A stretch of 64,000 nucleotides of DNA from Desulfuromonas sp. (GTDB lineage Bacteria > Desulfobacterota > Desulfuromonadia > Desulfuromonadales > BM103), in assembly GCA_012026975.1 (NCBI GenBank), contig VEPG01000093.1, forward strand, positions 1 to 64,000, read 5' to 3'. The position numbers were made by a program, and so were the translations under genes. The notes beneath the pieces were generated by a model that saw nothing but the letters and a program-made list of their open reading frames with translations, had not been told where the DNA came from and searched no databases. Positions 1 through 7,875 of the stretch are shown here, piece by piece (position 1 is the first letter of the stretch; each line of letters begins with the position of its first letter).

Positions 1-46
<46 letters not shown>

Positions 47-100
47 ACGGCAGCCCCAGCCAAAAGCCGGACACGCAAAAGATTTTTCCCGCTTTTACCC

Positions 101-129
101 TTGCCTCGCATCCTCCCCCTTCGTATAGT
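101..129 (+). promoter_or_regulatory. sigma-70 promoter of tkt
   Basis: TTGCCT (101-106) and TATAGT (124-129) are separated by exactly 17 bp and lie about 30 bp ahead of the tkt start codon at 160. Spacing and sequence fit a housekeeping promoter with transcription starting near 136. Confidence 0.55.
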
Positions 130-159
130 ATGCCCACCCTACCCGCAGGAGAAAAACCC

Positions 160-2151
160 ATGCAGCAACCCGACTTCGATCGCGAACTGGCCCGCGCCAG
201 CATCGACACCATTCGCCTGCTCGCCGCCGCCATGGTGGAAACGGCCCAGTCCGGCCATCCCGGCACCCCGATGGAGGCGGCGCCGATCGCCTACCTGCTC
301 TACACCCGGCACCTGCGCCACAATCCGGCCAACCCGGCCTGGCCCGGCCGCGACCGCTTCGTCCTCTCCTGCGGCCACGCCTCGGCGCTGCTCTACAGCA
401 TGCTTCACCTGACCGGTTACGGCCTCTCGCTGGACGACCTCAAGAACTTCCGCCAGCTCGGCAGCCCCACCGCCGGCCACCCCGAATTCGGCCACGCCCC
501 CGGCATCGAGACCACCACCGGCCCCCTCGGACAGGGGATCGCCGTGGCCGCCGGCATGGCCATGGGCGCCCGCTTCCTGCAGCAGCGCATCAGCAAGGAG
601 CTGTTCGACTACAACGTCTATGCCCTCTGCTCCGACGGCGACCTGATGGAAGGGGTCGCCGCCGAGGCCGCTTCCCTGGCCGGCCACCTGCGCCTGGGGA
701 ACCTGGTCTGCCTCTACCTCGACAACAAGATCACCATCGAAGGGGACACCGACCTGGCCTTCACCGAGGACGTCGGCACCCGCTTCCTCAGCTACGGCTG
801 GCAGGTGCTGCGCGTCGAGGGGGAAAACGTCGCCGAGCTTGACCGCGCCATCGCCAAGGCCAAGCACTCGCCGCGTCCGTCGCTGATCATCGCCCGCTCG
901 CACATCGGCTTCGGCGCCCCGACCAAGCAGGACAGCCATGACGCCCACGGCGCCCCGCTGGGGAGCGACGAACTGAAGGCCACCAAGCGCACGTTCGGCC
1001 GTGACCCGGAAGCCAGCTTCGCGATCCCCGCCGAAGTCGCCGCCCACATGGGCGCCGCCAAGACCCGCGGGGCAGTGTTGGAGACAGGTTGGCAGGACGC
1101 GTACAAGCGCGAGGCCGCCCGGAATCAGTCCCTGGCCGAATGGCAGCTGATTGCCGCCGGCCAGTTGCCGGCCGGTTGGGACAGTCTGCCGGAGTTCAAA
1201 CCCGGTGAAAAACTGGCGACCCGCCAGGCCAGCGGCAAGGTGCTCAACGCCCTCGCCGACAAGCTGCCACTGCTCCTCGGCGGGTCCGCCGACCTCGGTC
1301 CGTCGAACAACACCACTCTGAAGGACGAGCAGTCGTTCACTGCATGCACCGTCGGCCGCAACATTCACTTCGGGGTGCGTGAACATGCCATGGGCGCCTT
1401 CATGAACGGCCTGGCGCACACCCCCGGCCTGATCCCCTTCGGCGGCACCTTCATGATCTTCGCCGACTACATGCGCCCGCCGATTCGCCTGGCGGCCATG
1501 ATGGGGCTCGGCACCATCTACGTGCTGACCCACGACTCCATCGGCCTCGGCGAGGACGGTCCGACCCACCAGCCGATCGAGCAACTCCCCAACCTGCGCG
1601 CCGTACCGAACCTGAATGTGATCCGTCCGTGCGACGCCATCGAGACCGCCGAGGCCTGGAAGGCGGCGATCGCCAACCGCCGCGGGCCGACAGCCCTGAT
1701 CCTCTCCCGGCAGGCGCTGCCGACCCTCGACCGCACCGTCTACGGCGCCGCGGAAGGGGTCCACAAGGGCGGTTACGTGCTGGCAAAAGAGGAAGGGGAA
1801 TTGCAGGCCCTGATTATCGCCAGCGGCTCGGAAGTGCCCCTCGCCCTGGCCGCGCGGGAGCAGCTGCAGGCGCAAGGGGTCGGCGTGCGCGTCGTCTCCC
1901 TGCCGTGCTGGGAGCTGTTCGAACAGCAGCCGCAAAGCTACCGTGACGAAGTGCTGCCGCCGGCCTGTACCAAACGGGTCGCGGTGGAAGCCGCCTCGAC
2001 CTTCGGCTGGGAGCGCTACGTCGGCCGCTGCGGCAAAATCGTCGGCATGACCGGCTTCGGCGCCAGCGGCCCCGCCGGCAAGCTGTTCGAGCACTTCGGC
2101 TTCACCACCGGGAATGTTGTGAAACAGGTAAAGGAATTGTTGAAACCGTAG
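160..2151 (+). CDS. tkt: transketolase
   Basis: Thiamine-diphosphate enzyme of the non-oxidative pentose phosphate pathway. It moves a two-carbon ketol unit between sugar phosphates in the cytoplasm. The 663-residue length is normal for bacterial transketolase. Visible family signatures are the N-terminal [12 protein letters not shown] segment, GPLGQG, the ThDP/Mg motif CSDGDLMEG followed by LDNKITIEG, and the pyrimidine-domain block [15 protein letters not shown]. An upstream ATG at 130 is in frame, but AGGAG at 147-151 sits 8 bp before the ATG at 160, so I take 160 as the start. The gene stands alone, with a promoter just upstream and a hairpin terminator downstream. Its TAG stop (2149-2151) is the TAG of a GTAGGGGCG repeat. 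Function is confident. Confidence 0.97.
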   Translation: MQQPDFDRELARASIDTIRLLAAAMVETAQSGHPGTPMEAAPIAYLLYTRHLRHNPANPAWPGRDRFVLSCGHASALLYSMLHLTGYGLSLDDLKNFRQLGSPTAGHPEFGHAPGIETTTGPLGQGIAVAAGMAMGARFLQQRISKELFDYNVYALCSDGDLMEGVAAEAASLAGHLRLGNLVCLYLDNKITIEGDTDLAFTEDVGTRFLSYGWQVLRVEGENVAELDRAIAKAKHSPRPSLIIARSHIGFGAPTKQDSHDAHGAPLGSDELKATKRTFGRDPEASFAIPAEVAAHMGAAKTRGAVLETGWQDAYKREAARNQSLAEWQLIAAGQLPAGWDSLPEFKPGEKLATRQASGKVLNALADKLPLLLGGSADLGPSNNTTLKDEQSFTACTVGRNIHFGVREHAMGAFMNGLAHTPGLIPFGGTFMIFADYMRPPIRLAAMMGLGTIYVLTHDSIGLGEDGPTHQPIEQLPNLRAVPNLNVIRPCDAIETAEAWKAAIANRRGPTALILSRQALPTLDRTVYGAAEGVHKGGYVLAKEEGELQALIIASGSEVPLALAAREQLQAQGVGVRVVSLPCWELFEQQPQSYRDEVLPPACTKRVAVEAASTFGWERYVGRCGKIVGMTGFGASGPAGKLFEHFGFTTGNVVKQVKELLKP

Positions 2152-2195
2152 GGGCGCTGCTTGCCGCGCCCGGGGCGGAGCAAGCGCGCCCCTAC
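2148..2195. repeat. GTAGGGGCG inverted repeat, copy 1
   Basis: 48-bp element beginning GTAGGGGCG and ending CGCCCCTAC, with internal GCTTGC/GCAAGC pairing. It overlaps the tkt stop codon. It is nearly the same sequence as copy 3 at 13008-13056 read in reverse, so the two form one subfamily. Confidence 0.8.
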
Positions 2196-2205
2196 AAAAA
2201 CCAAA

Positions 2206-2230
2206 GGCGACCCGATTTGGGTCGCCTTTT
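2206..2230. terminator. bidirectional terminator between tkt and dac
   Basis: Perfect 8-bp stem GGCGACCC/GGGTCGCC with a 5-nt loop. It is followed by TTTT on the plus strand and by a T-rich stretch (TTTGGTTTTTG) on the minus strand. It lies between two convergent genes and can serve both. Confidence 0.8.
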
Positions 2231-2261
2231 CTTGTTGATGGTTGTTCGCCCGCCGTATGCG

Positions 2262-3125
2262 TTACCGCTTCGCCACCTCGAGCGCCGCCTTGTCCTTGCC
2301 GGTTGCCGCGTAGAGTTGGAAAGCCGTGTCGAGCATTCGCTCCGCCAGCTTCCAGCGGTTCTTGGCGCGCAGCAGGACGATCAGCACTTCCACGCCGTCA
2401 CGCTCCGCCAGGGCGACCAGGCAGCGTCCGGCTTCCGGCGTATAGCCGGTCTTGACGCCGACCATCCCGTCGTATTTCGGCAGCAGCTTGTTGCTGTTTT
2501 CCAGCTTGAAACGGCGCTTGCCGTTGACGGTGCGGATCTCGTAACGGACCTTCGAGACCAGTTCGCGGAACATCGGCCGGGCCAGCGCGGCCTCGGTCAT
2601 GACCACCAGGTCGTTGGCCGTCGTGTAGTGATCGGGGTCGTGGTGGCCGGCAGGATTGGTAAAGTGGGTGTTCTTCAGCCCCAGTTGGGCGGCCCGCGCA
2701 TTCATGATTTCGGCAAAGCGTTCCTCGCTCCCGCCGATGTGCTCGGCCAGCGCACGCGCCGCGTCGTTGGCCGACTCGATCAGCATGGCCGCCAGCAGGT
2801 CCCTGACCCGGTATTTCTCGCCGACCCGCAGGCGCAGGCGATGGCCGGTCTCGGCGGCAACGGTCGGAGTGATGGTGACGGTGGCATTCAGGTTGGCCCG
2901 CTCCAGCACCAGCAGGCCGGTCATGATCTTGGTCAGGCTGGCGGGAGGAAGTTTCTCCTCGGCCTGATGCGACCAGACGGTGGTTCCACCGATCTGTGCC
3001 AGGTAGGCACGGGCCGAATTGGGAAAAGGATCCGAAGCGTAAGCGACAGGAGCGGCCAGCAGCAGGACTGCGGTCAGGAGCAGAAAAACGAGCCGTGACA
3101 TGAAACGCATTTTCTCATAAAACAT
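2262..3125 (-). CDS. D-alanyl-D-alanine carboxypeptidase (PBP5-like, S11 family)
   Basis: Low-molecular-weight penicillin-binding protein that trims the terminal D-Ala from peptidoglycan stem peptides in the periplasm. All three serine-acyltransferase motifs are visible: SLTK (catalytic Ser and Lys) near the N terminus of the mature protein, SAN in ESANDAA, and KTG in KTGYTPEAGRC. A signal peptide is clear (RLVFLLLTAVLLLAAPVAYA). At about 287 residues it is shorter than E. coli PBP5 and seems to lack most of the second beta-rich domain. Three ATGs lie close together (3125, 3110, 3101). I chose the outermost, which has GAAGAA before it, but the inner ones remain possible. An upstream TTG at 3137 looks unlikely. 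Confidence 0.9.
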   Translation of the reverse strand: MFYEKMRFMSRLVFLLLTAVLLLAAPVAYASDPFPNSARAYLAQIGGTTVWSHQAEEKLPPASLTKIMTGLLVLERANLNATVTITPTVAAETGHRLRLRVGEKYRVRDLLAAMLIESANDAARALAEHIGGSEERFAEIMNARAAQLGLKNTHFTNPAGHHDPDHYTTANDLVVMTEAALARPMFRELVSKVRYEIRTVNGKRRFKLENSNKLLPKYDGMVGVKTGYTPEAGRCLVALAERDGVEVLIVLLRAKNRWKLAERMLDTAFQLYAATGKDKAALEVAKR

Positions 3126-3192
3126 TTCTTCAGCCAACCCCTTTTTCTAACCTGCCACAACCTGTGGACCTAACTAGTTAAATATCCACTAA

Positions 3193-5010
3193 CTATTGGG
3201 GCGCGCCGCCGTCTTGCCCCTCGCTTCCCACCAGACCCTTCAACTCCGCCAGCATCTCGCCAACCACCGTGTACCCCCCCGCCCAGAACCCCGGATCGGC
3301 GAGATCGATCCCCAGCGGGCGCAGCAACTCCACGGGCGGGGCCGAGCCACCGGCACGCAGCAGGTCGAGGTAGCGCGACGCGAAGGCTGCCCCCTCTTCC
3401 CGGTAGCGACGGTAGAGCGCCAGCACCAGCAACTCGCCGAACACGTAGGAGAAGCAGTAGAAACGGGCATGGATGAAATGGCTGATGTAACTCCACCCCC
3501 AGCGGTAGGCCGGGATCATCGTCACCGCGTCGCCGAACAGCCGGGCGTTCTGCTCCAGCCACAGTTCGCACAGCTCATCGGCCGTCAGCAGTCCCTCGGC
3601 GCGCCGGGCGTGGGCCGCCTGCTCGAAACGGGTCAGCATCGCCTGGCGAAAGGTCGTGGCGATGATCTCTTCGAGCTTGGCACAGAGCAGGGCGATGCGC
3701 ACCCGTCGGTCCTGTTCCCGGTCGAGCAGATGGCGGGTGACCAGCATCTCGCCGAAGACACTGGCCGTTTCTGCCAGCGGCAGCGGCGGGTGGTAATGAT
3801 AGAAATTCTGCCCTCCGGCACATACATAATGCGCGGCATGCCCCAGTTCATGGGCGAGGGTGGTGACATCGCGCAAGGTTCCGGTGTAATTGAGCAGAAC
3901 GTACGGGTCGACCCCCGGGTAGAGCCCCATGCAGAACGCCCCCCCGCTCTTGCCGTCGCGTGGCTTCACGTCGATTCGCCCGGCCTCCGGCAGCCGGCCG
4001 ACCGATGCTGCCAGCTCGGGATGGAAGCCGGCATAGGCCTCCCGCACCAACGCCCAGCCTTCGGCAAAAGGGAACTGCCGCTCCACCCCGGTCAGCGGCG
4101 CATACAGGTCGGTATTCTTCAGCACCTCGTAGCCGAGCAGTTGCCGCTTGATGGCAAAATATTCACGCGCCAGGGGGTAGTGGGCCTCGCTCACCACCAG
4201 CATCTGCTCGACCATCTCCGGCGAGGTTTCGCTGGTCAGGCAGGTCGGCGTCATGCGATCGGGGTAGCCGCGCAGTTCCACCTCCTTGCCGTGGTCGAGC
4301 AGCAGGTTGTTGAAGCAGGCGGTCAGCACCAGCGCCTGCGCGCCATGGGTGTCGAGATAGGTCGCAAACGAACGCTCGCGCACCGTTTGGTCCGGATGAT
4401 AGAGCAGCGCCAGCAGTTCCTCGCCGGCCACATCGCGCTCGACGTCTTCCCCCGGCATGCGGAAGCGGTAGCGCAGGCTGGCGCTCAGTTCGTCGAACAG
4501 CTGGACAAAAGCCTCCTTGCCGGTCAGATCCTTGCGCTTGAGCGCCTGTTCGACCTCCTCGCTCAACGTGTAGGGGGCATGCGCGCGCAACGTGTCGAGA
4601 TGGTGCCCGTAAGCGGCCAGTTCCGGGGCGGCACGCAGGCGCTCGAAAATCTCCCGCGGCAGACGCAGCAGTTCCAGTTCGAAGAAGAGGGTGGTTTCCG
4701 CGATCTCCTGCCACGTCTCGCGCACTTCGGCAAAGAGCCGCATATGCGCCGCATCGTTGCCGTCGGCGGAAAAGAGCAGCTGGGCATAAAGGTAGGGACG
4801 CAGGGCAAGCAACTGCAGGGCCGCGTAGCGTTCCAGCGCCACGACCAGCTCCGCCGCCGTGATTGCCGGATCGGCGATCCGCCCGCGCCAAGTTGCGCGA
4901 AACCCTTCAGCTTCGGTCTTCGCCGCCGCCAGATCACGCCGCAACGCCGGATCGTCGACAGCGGCGTAGAGGGGGGTGAGATCCCAGCGCAGCGGTTCAG
5001 GGTTGGTCAT
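3193..5010 (-). CDS. pepF: M3 family oligoendopeptidase F
   Basis: Zinc metallopeptidase that cleaves short peptides in the cytoplasm. The HEXXH zinc motif appears as HELGHA near residue 387, inside a typical TTLAHELGHAAHY context. The second glutamate is supplied further on (PLAETASVFGEM), as in M3B enzymes. The 605-residue length matches the PepF/M3 family, and there is no signal peptide. The following gene on the same strand encodes the carboxypeptidase, but the 67-bp gap and unrelated functions do not argue strongly for an operon. The start ATG at 5010 gives the expected family N terminus (LRWDLTPLY). Confidence 0.93.
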   Translation of the reverse strand: MTNPEPLRWDLTPLYAAVDDPALRRDLAAAKTEAEGFRATWRGRIADPAITAAELVVALERYAALQLLALRPYLYAQLLFSADGNDAAHMRLFAEVRETWQEIAETTLFFELELLRLPREIFERLRAAPELAAYGHHLDTLRAHAPYTLSEEVEQALKRKDLTGKEAFVQLFDELSASLRYRFRMPGEDVERDVAGEELLALLYHPDQTVRERSFATYLDTHGAQALVLTACFNNLLLDHGKEVELRGYPDRMTPTCLTSETSPEMVEQMLVVSEAHYPLAREYFAIKRQLLGYEVLKNTDLYAPLTGVERQFPFAEGWALVREAYAGFHPELAASVGRLPEAGRIDVKPRDGKSGGAFCMGLYPGVDPYVLLNYTGTLRDVTTLAHELGHAAHYVCAGGQNFYHYHPPLPLAETASVFGEMLVTRHLLDREQDRRVRIALLCAKLEEIIATTFRQAMLTRFEQAAHARRAEGLLTADELCELWLEQNARLFGDAVTMIPAYRWGWSYISHFIHARFYCFSYVFGELLVLALYRRYREEGAAFASRYLDLLRAGGSAPPVELLRPLGIDLADPGFWAGGYTVVGEMLAELKGLVGSEGQDGGAPQ

Positions 5011-5319
5011 GACAATACCCTTTCAAATGCAGCAAGACAGTCAATGGTACCACAGCGATAGGCAACAAACCCAGAAGCACAATAATCCTTTCACCGCAGA
5101 GAACGCAGAGAAAATTGCTGTTACGATCCCAAACTTGTTGCCCCGAAGATTCTCTCTGTGACCTCTTCGGTAAATAACAGATTGTGATTCGACACACAGG
5201 TAAACCATTAGGCAGTCCATTCGTCCATACAATAAATTCATCGGAGACGGAATGCTGCCGTGACCCCAGCCGACGCTGTACTGATTGACACTCTACCCGC
5301 CGGGAGCTACCCTCGAAGG
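5011..5319. other. intergenic region between pepF and the ECF sigma gene
   Basis: This 309-bp divergent gap has no convincing gene. It holds an imperfect inverted repeat of the ACCGCAGAG family (5091-5172). Near its right end, TTGACA at 5285-5290 is followed 17 bp later by a weak TACCCT, just before the sigma gene start at 5320. If that promoter is used, the transcript would have almost no leader. Confidence 0.5.
5091..5172. repeat. ACCGCAGAG-type inverted repeat element, copy 1
   Basis: The left arm starts ACCGCAGAGAACGCAGAGA (from 5093). The right arm, read on the other strand, starts ACCGAAGAGGTCACAGAGA. Arms are about 20 bp, imperfect, with some 35 bp between. A second element with the same arm consensus lies at 12437-12536. 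It looks like a small non-coding mobile-type element. Confidence 0.6.
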
Positions 5320-5901
5320 ATGGATAACGCGCAGGAATTGCTGCTGCTCGAGCAGATCCGTGCCGGCGACCAGGCGGGCTTCGCAACGCTGATGCGTCAG
5401 CATGCCCCGAAGGTCGTCGGCCTGGCCACCCGCCTGATCGGCGACCGCAGCGAAGCCGAGGATCTGGCGCAGGAGGCATTTCTGCGTTTGCACCGCGCCC
5501 TCCCCGGCTTCCGCGGCGACAGCAGCATCGGCACCTGGCTCTACCGGACGACGACGCGCCTGGCGATCGATCATCTGCGCCGCGAGAAGCTCAAGCGCAA
5601 GCTGTTCTTCTTCCGCCAGAACGAGGACGATCCCGACCCCATTGAGACAGTCAGCGACCCGCGCAGCAACCCCGCGCGCGATCTGCATACCCGCCAGGCG
5701 ATGCGCCGCCTGAGTCAGGCGCTGCGGAAACTCAGCGCGCGCCAGCGGGCGGTCTTCGTCCTGCGCCATCATGAAGGGCTGCCGCTACAGGAAATTGCGG
5801 CCCTGCTCGGCCTGGAAACCGGCACCGTCAAAGCGCACCTGCACCGCGCCGTCACCACCCTGCGCCTGGAACTTGCCGATGTCTACGAGGAAGCGCCATG
5901 A
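5320..5901 (+). CDS. ECF-type RNA polymerase sigma factor
   Basis: Sigma-70 family factor containing only regions 2 and 4, about 193 residues. Region 2 is seen in DRSEAEDLAQEAFLRLHRAL with SIGTWLYRTTTRLAIDHLRR. Region 4 is seen in LSARQRAVFVLRHHEGLPLQEIAALLGLETGTVKAHLHRA, a helix-turn-helix that would read the -35 element. The start is uncertain: ATG 5320 fits the family N terminus, and GTG 5260 would add 20 residues. The stop overlaps the next start by 4 bp (ATGA) with an HC2-type anti-sigma gene, which is the usual arrangement for a self-regulated ECF pair. The RSEAEDLAQE pattern is RpoE-like. The inducing signal cannot be read from sequence. Confidence 0.92.
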   Translation: MDNAQELLLLEQIRAGDQAGFATLMRQHAPKVVGLATRLIGDRSEAEDLAQEAFLRLHRALPGFRGDSSIGTWLYRTTTRLAIDHLRREKLKRKLFFFRQNEDDPDPIETVSDPRSNPARDLHTRQAMRRLSQALRKLSARQRAVFVLRHHEGLPLQEIAALLGLETGTVKAHLHRAVTTLRLELADVYEEAP

Positions 5902-6359
5902 AACCCGACTGCCTGAACGAACGCGACCTGATTCTGCTGCACTACGGTGAATGCCCCGACGGAGCCACCCCGGCGGCAGCCGCCGACCACCTGGCTGCCT
6001 GCGCCGCCTGCCGGGCGCGCCAAGAGCAGCTCGCCCTTGAGCTGGCCCGCATTCCGGCGGCCGTTGACCCCGAGCCGGCGGTCGCCACCCGCATTGCCGC
6101 CCGGGTCAACGAACGCCTCGGCCGGCGCTCCGCCTTGCGCTGGCTGCCGGTCCTGGGAGGGGCGGCCGTTGCGGCCGCGGCACTGATCATCACCTTCGCC
6201 GTCCGGTCGCCGCAGCCGGAGCTGGTACAGATTCAGCCGCCGACAACAGCGAATAGCACCGCCATGAACCTGGAAGAGGACCTGCCCGACATCGATTTTC
6301 TCGAAGATCTTGATGTGATCGAAGCGCTCGAGTTGTTACGGCAGATCGAAGGAGTCTGA
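5898..6359 (+). CDS. anti-sigma factor, zinc-finger (ZAS/HC2) type with one membrane segment
   Basis: 153-residue partner of the preceding sigma factor. The N-terminal half carries the ZAS zinc motif HLAACAAC (H-x3-C-x2-C), the cytoplasmic part that would hold the sigma factor. One transmembrane helix follows (WLPVLGGAAVAAAALIITFA). A short acidic periplasmic tail rich in D, E and L ends the protein (DIDFLEDLDVIEALELL). The gene overlaps the sigma gene by 4 bp and ends 1 bp before the DUF3106 gene, so the three are co-transcribed. In known systems release of the sigma factor follows a signal or proteolysis at the membrane. The trigger here is unknown, but the acidic tail and the basic DUF3106 protein are natural partners (inference). 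Confidence 0.85.
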   Translation: MKPDCLNERDLILLHYGECPDGATPAAAADHLAACAACRARQEQLALELARIPAAVDPEPAVATRIAARVNERLGRRSALRWLPVLGGAAVAAAALIITFAVRSPQPELVQIQPPTTANSTAMNLEEDLPDIDFLEDLDVIEALELLRQIEGV

Positions 6360-6360
6360 T

Positions 6361-6852
6361 ATGTTCGCAAAGAATTTTTCGCTGGTCTGCACCGCAGTGC
6401 TCCTGGCCTGCCTGGCCGCCACCCCCGCGTTTGCCGGCAAAGGCGGGAATAAGCCGCAGCCCGGCAATGGCGACCTGCAGCAGTGGTGGCAGACCCTGCC
6501 GCAAAGCGAGCGCCAGATGCTGCGCGACCGCTACGAAATTTTCCAGAGCCTCCCCCCCGAGCGGCAGGAGCACCTGCGCAAACGTTGGGAGCGCTACCGT
6601 GACCTGCCGCCGGAGGAACGCCGGAAGATGCAGAAGAAGTTCCAGCACTGGCAGGAGATGGACCCGGCAGAGCGCGACCGGCTGCGCGACACCTACCGCG
6701 ACTACCGCAAGCTCCCGGATGATCGGCGCCAACAGTTGAAACAGGAGTATGAGCGGCTGCGTGAACTGCCCGATCCCGAACGCGAGCGTCGCCGGGAGGA
6801 ACTGCACCGCCGCTACTTCCCCGACGAACCGCTGCCGCCGCCACGGAGGTAA
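6361..6852 (+). CDS. DUF3106 periplasmic protein with arginine-rich helical repeats
   Basis: 163 residues with a signal peptide (LVCTAVLLACLAATPAFA) and a highly charged mature part. The mature part is built from about five copies of a roughly 20-residue unit with the pattern LPxxxRxxLxxxYxxYxxL. Examples begin LPQSERQML, LPPERQEHL, LPPEERRKM and LPDDRRQQL. This matches the DUF3106 family, whose function is not established. It follows the anti-sigma gene by 1 bp. The short amphipathic repeats recall periplasmic sensors of the CpxP/Spy/ZraP kind (analogy only). It may sense envelope conditions for the sigma/anti-sigma pair. Confidence 0.8.
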   Translation: MFAKNFSLVCTAVLLACLAATPAFAGKGGNKPQPGNGDLQQWWQTLPQSERQMLRDRYEIFQSLPPERQEHLRKRWERYRDLPPEERRKMQKKFQHWQEMDPAERDRLRDTYRDYRKLPDDRRQQLKQEYERLRELPDPERERRREELHRRYFPDEPLPPPRR

Positions 6853-6923
6853 TAGCCTCCGGGAGTCAGGAGTCACCCATCAGAATCCATCGGGAACGCT
6901 GATGGAGGATCAAATTTGTTTTC

Positions 6924-6955
6924 TTCTGAATTCTGACTTCTGTATTCTGTATTCG
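6924..6955 (+). repeat. heptanucleotide tandem repeat before the polyferredoxin gene
   Basis: Four tandem 7-mers TTCTGAA, TTCTGAC, TTCTGTA, TTCTGTA, then a partial TTCG, run directly into the ATG at 6956. They replace the position where a ribosome binding site would be expected. Copies vary at the last two bases. Confidence 0.75.
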
Positions 6956-7678
6956 ATGTTACCCCTTCGTCACCAGCAATCACGCTACCTCTTCCAGACC
7001 TTCTGGCTGTTGGTCATCGTCGGCATGGCCCTTGCCGGCGCATCGCCGCAGCTTTGGGCCGTATTCCTGTTGGCCGCCCTCTTCTCTACCTTGTTGGTCA
7101 AACGGGCCGCCTGCTCCTTCGCCTGCCCGCTCTTTCCGGTTGGCGAACTGCTCTGGCGTGCCGGCGCAAAACTGTTCGGCCGCAATTTCGTGGCGCCGTT
7201 CTGGTTCGATCTGGCCCTGCGCTCGGCAAAGTACCTGGTGCTGGGGTGGGTGATTCTGGCATTGGCTGGAAAACCAACGGGGACAGCATTGATTTCTGTC
7301 CCCATGGTGCTGTTTATCGCCGGTCTGCTTGTCCTCAGTCTCTTCTTCCAGATGCCGTGGTGCCGCTACCTTTGCCCGGCCGGCGCCCTGCTCGGCCTGG
7401 TCGCAATGGCCTCCCTGCTCAAGATTCGCCGCTCCCCGCAGCATTGCGTGCGCTGCCACAAGTGCAGCAACCGCTGCCCCGCCAATCTCCCGGTGATGCT
7501 GCGTACCACTCTCCGCTCCCCGGAATGTTTCGCCTGCTACCGCTGCGTCGACGGCTGCCCTGCCCCCGGCGCCCTGGATCTCGCCACTCCCGGTAAGCGC
7601 GTCGTGCCGGCATGGGTGGTGGGGACGATGGTGAGCTGTCTCCTGATGCTAGGGATCATTGTCGGAACGTTCTTGTAG
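6956..7678 (+). CDS. membrane polyferredoxin (NapH/CcoG-like 4Fe-4S protein)
   Basis: 240-residue inner-membrane iron-sulfur protein with several transmembrane helices. Two CxxxCP loops typical of the NapH/NosR/RdxA group are present (CSFACPLFPVGEL and CRYLCPAGALLGL). The C-terminal half carries two ferredoxin-like clusters, CVRCHKCSNRCP and CFACYRCVDGCP, followed by a last helix. Such proteins pass electrons between the quinone pool and periplasmic or membrane partners. No dedicated reductase is adjacent, so the partner is unknown. The start at 6956 follows a heptad repeat and lacks a clear ribosome binding site; ATG 7025 is an alternative. The TAG stop belongs to a GTAGGAGCG repeat variant. 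Confidence 0.85.
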   Translation: MLPLRHQQSRYLFQTFWLLVIVGMALAGASPQLWAVFLLAALFSTLLVKRAACSFACPLFPVGELLWRAGAKLFGRNFVAPFWFDLALRSAKYLVLGWVILALAGKPTGTALISVPMVLFIAGLLVLSLFFQMPWCRYLCPAGALLGLVAMASLLKIRRSPQHCVRCHKCSNRCPANLPVMLRTTLRSPECFACYRCVDGCPAPGALDLATPGKRVVPAWVVGTMVSCLLMLGIIVGTFL

Positions 7679-7721
7679 GAGCGCATGGCCTGCGCCCGCG
7701 GGCGACCCCGCGGGTAGCCCC
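7675..7721. repeat. degenerate GTAGGRGCG repeat variant
   Basis: Begins GTAGGAGCGC on the stop codon of the polyferredoxin gene and contains nested GC-rich inverted segments (CCCGCGGG twice). It ends with GTAGCCCC rather than the usual CGCCCCTAC. Assignment to the family is tentative. Confidence 0.4.
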
Positions 7722-7747
7722 AGCAATCGGTTAAACGATGCAACGCC

Positions 7748-7780
7748 AACGGGGCGCCCCCCAGGAGGGCCCCGTTGTCG
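7748..7780 (+). terminator. hairpin downstream of the sigma-polyferredoxin operon
   Basis: Perfect 8-bp stem AACGGGGC/GCCCCGTT (7748-7755, 7769-7776) with a 13-nt loop, then GTCGTTTGCATTTGATTTT. The T-rich part is interrupted, so it is a moderate terminator candidate for the plus-strand operon. Confidence 0.5.
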
Positions 7781-7797
7781 TTTGCATTTGATTTTCT

Positions 7798-7843
7798 GTA
7801 GGGGCGGGGTCTCCCCGCCCGGACGCGGTGACCGCGCCCCTAC
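7798..7843. repeat. GTAGGGGCG inverted repeat, copy 2
   Basis: 46-bp element starting GTAGGGGCG and ending CGCCCCTAC, with inner GGGGTCTCCCC pairing. It sits between convergent genes. Confidence 0.8.
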
Positions 7844-7850
7844 GGATCAC

Positions 7851-7875
7851 GGACGACCCACCGGGTCGTCCCTAC
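7851..7875. repeat. short GTAGGGACG hairpin variant at a stop codon
   Basis: GGACGACCC/GGGTCGTCC 9-bp perfect stem with a 3-nt loop, followed by CTAC. Read on the minus strand it starts GTAGGGACG, and its TAG is the stop codon of the FG-GAP protein gene. Confidence 0.55.

Noticed and set aside
139-2094. 651-codon minus-strand frame opposite transketolase
   Set aside because: Codon-bias shadow; the plus-strand product is an unmistakable transketolase.
5293-5772. Antisense frame over the ECF sigma gene
   Set aside because: Shadow of the sigma factor reading frame.
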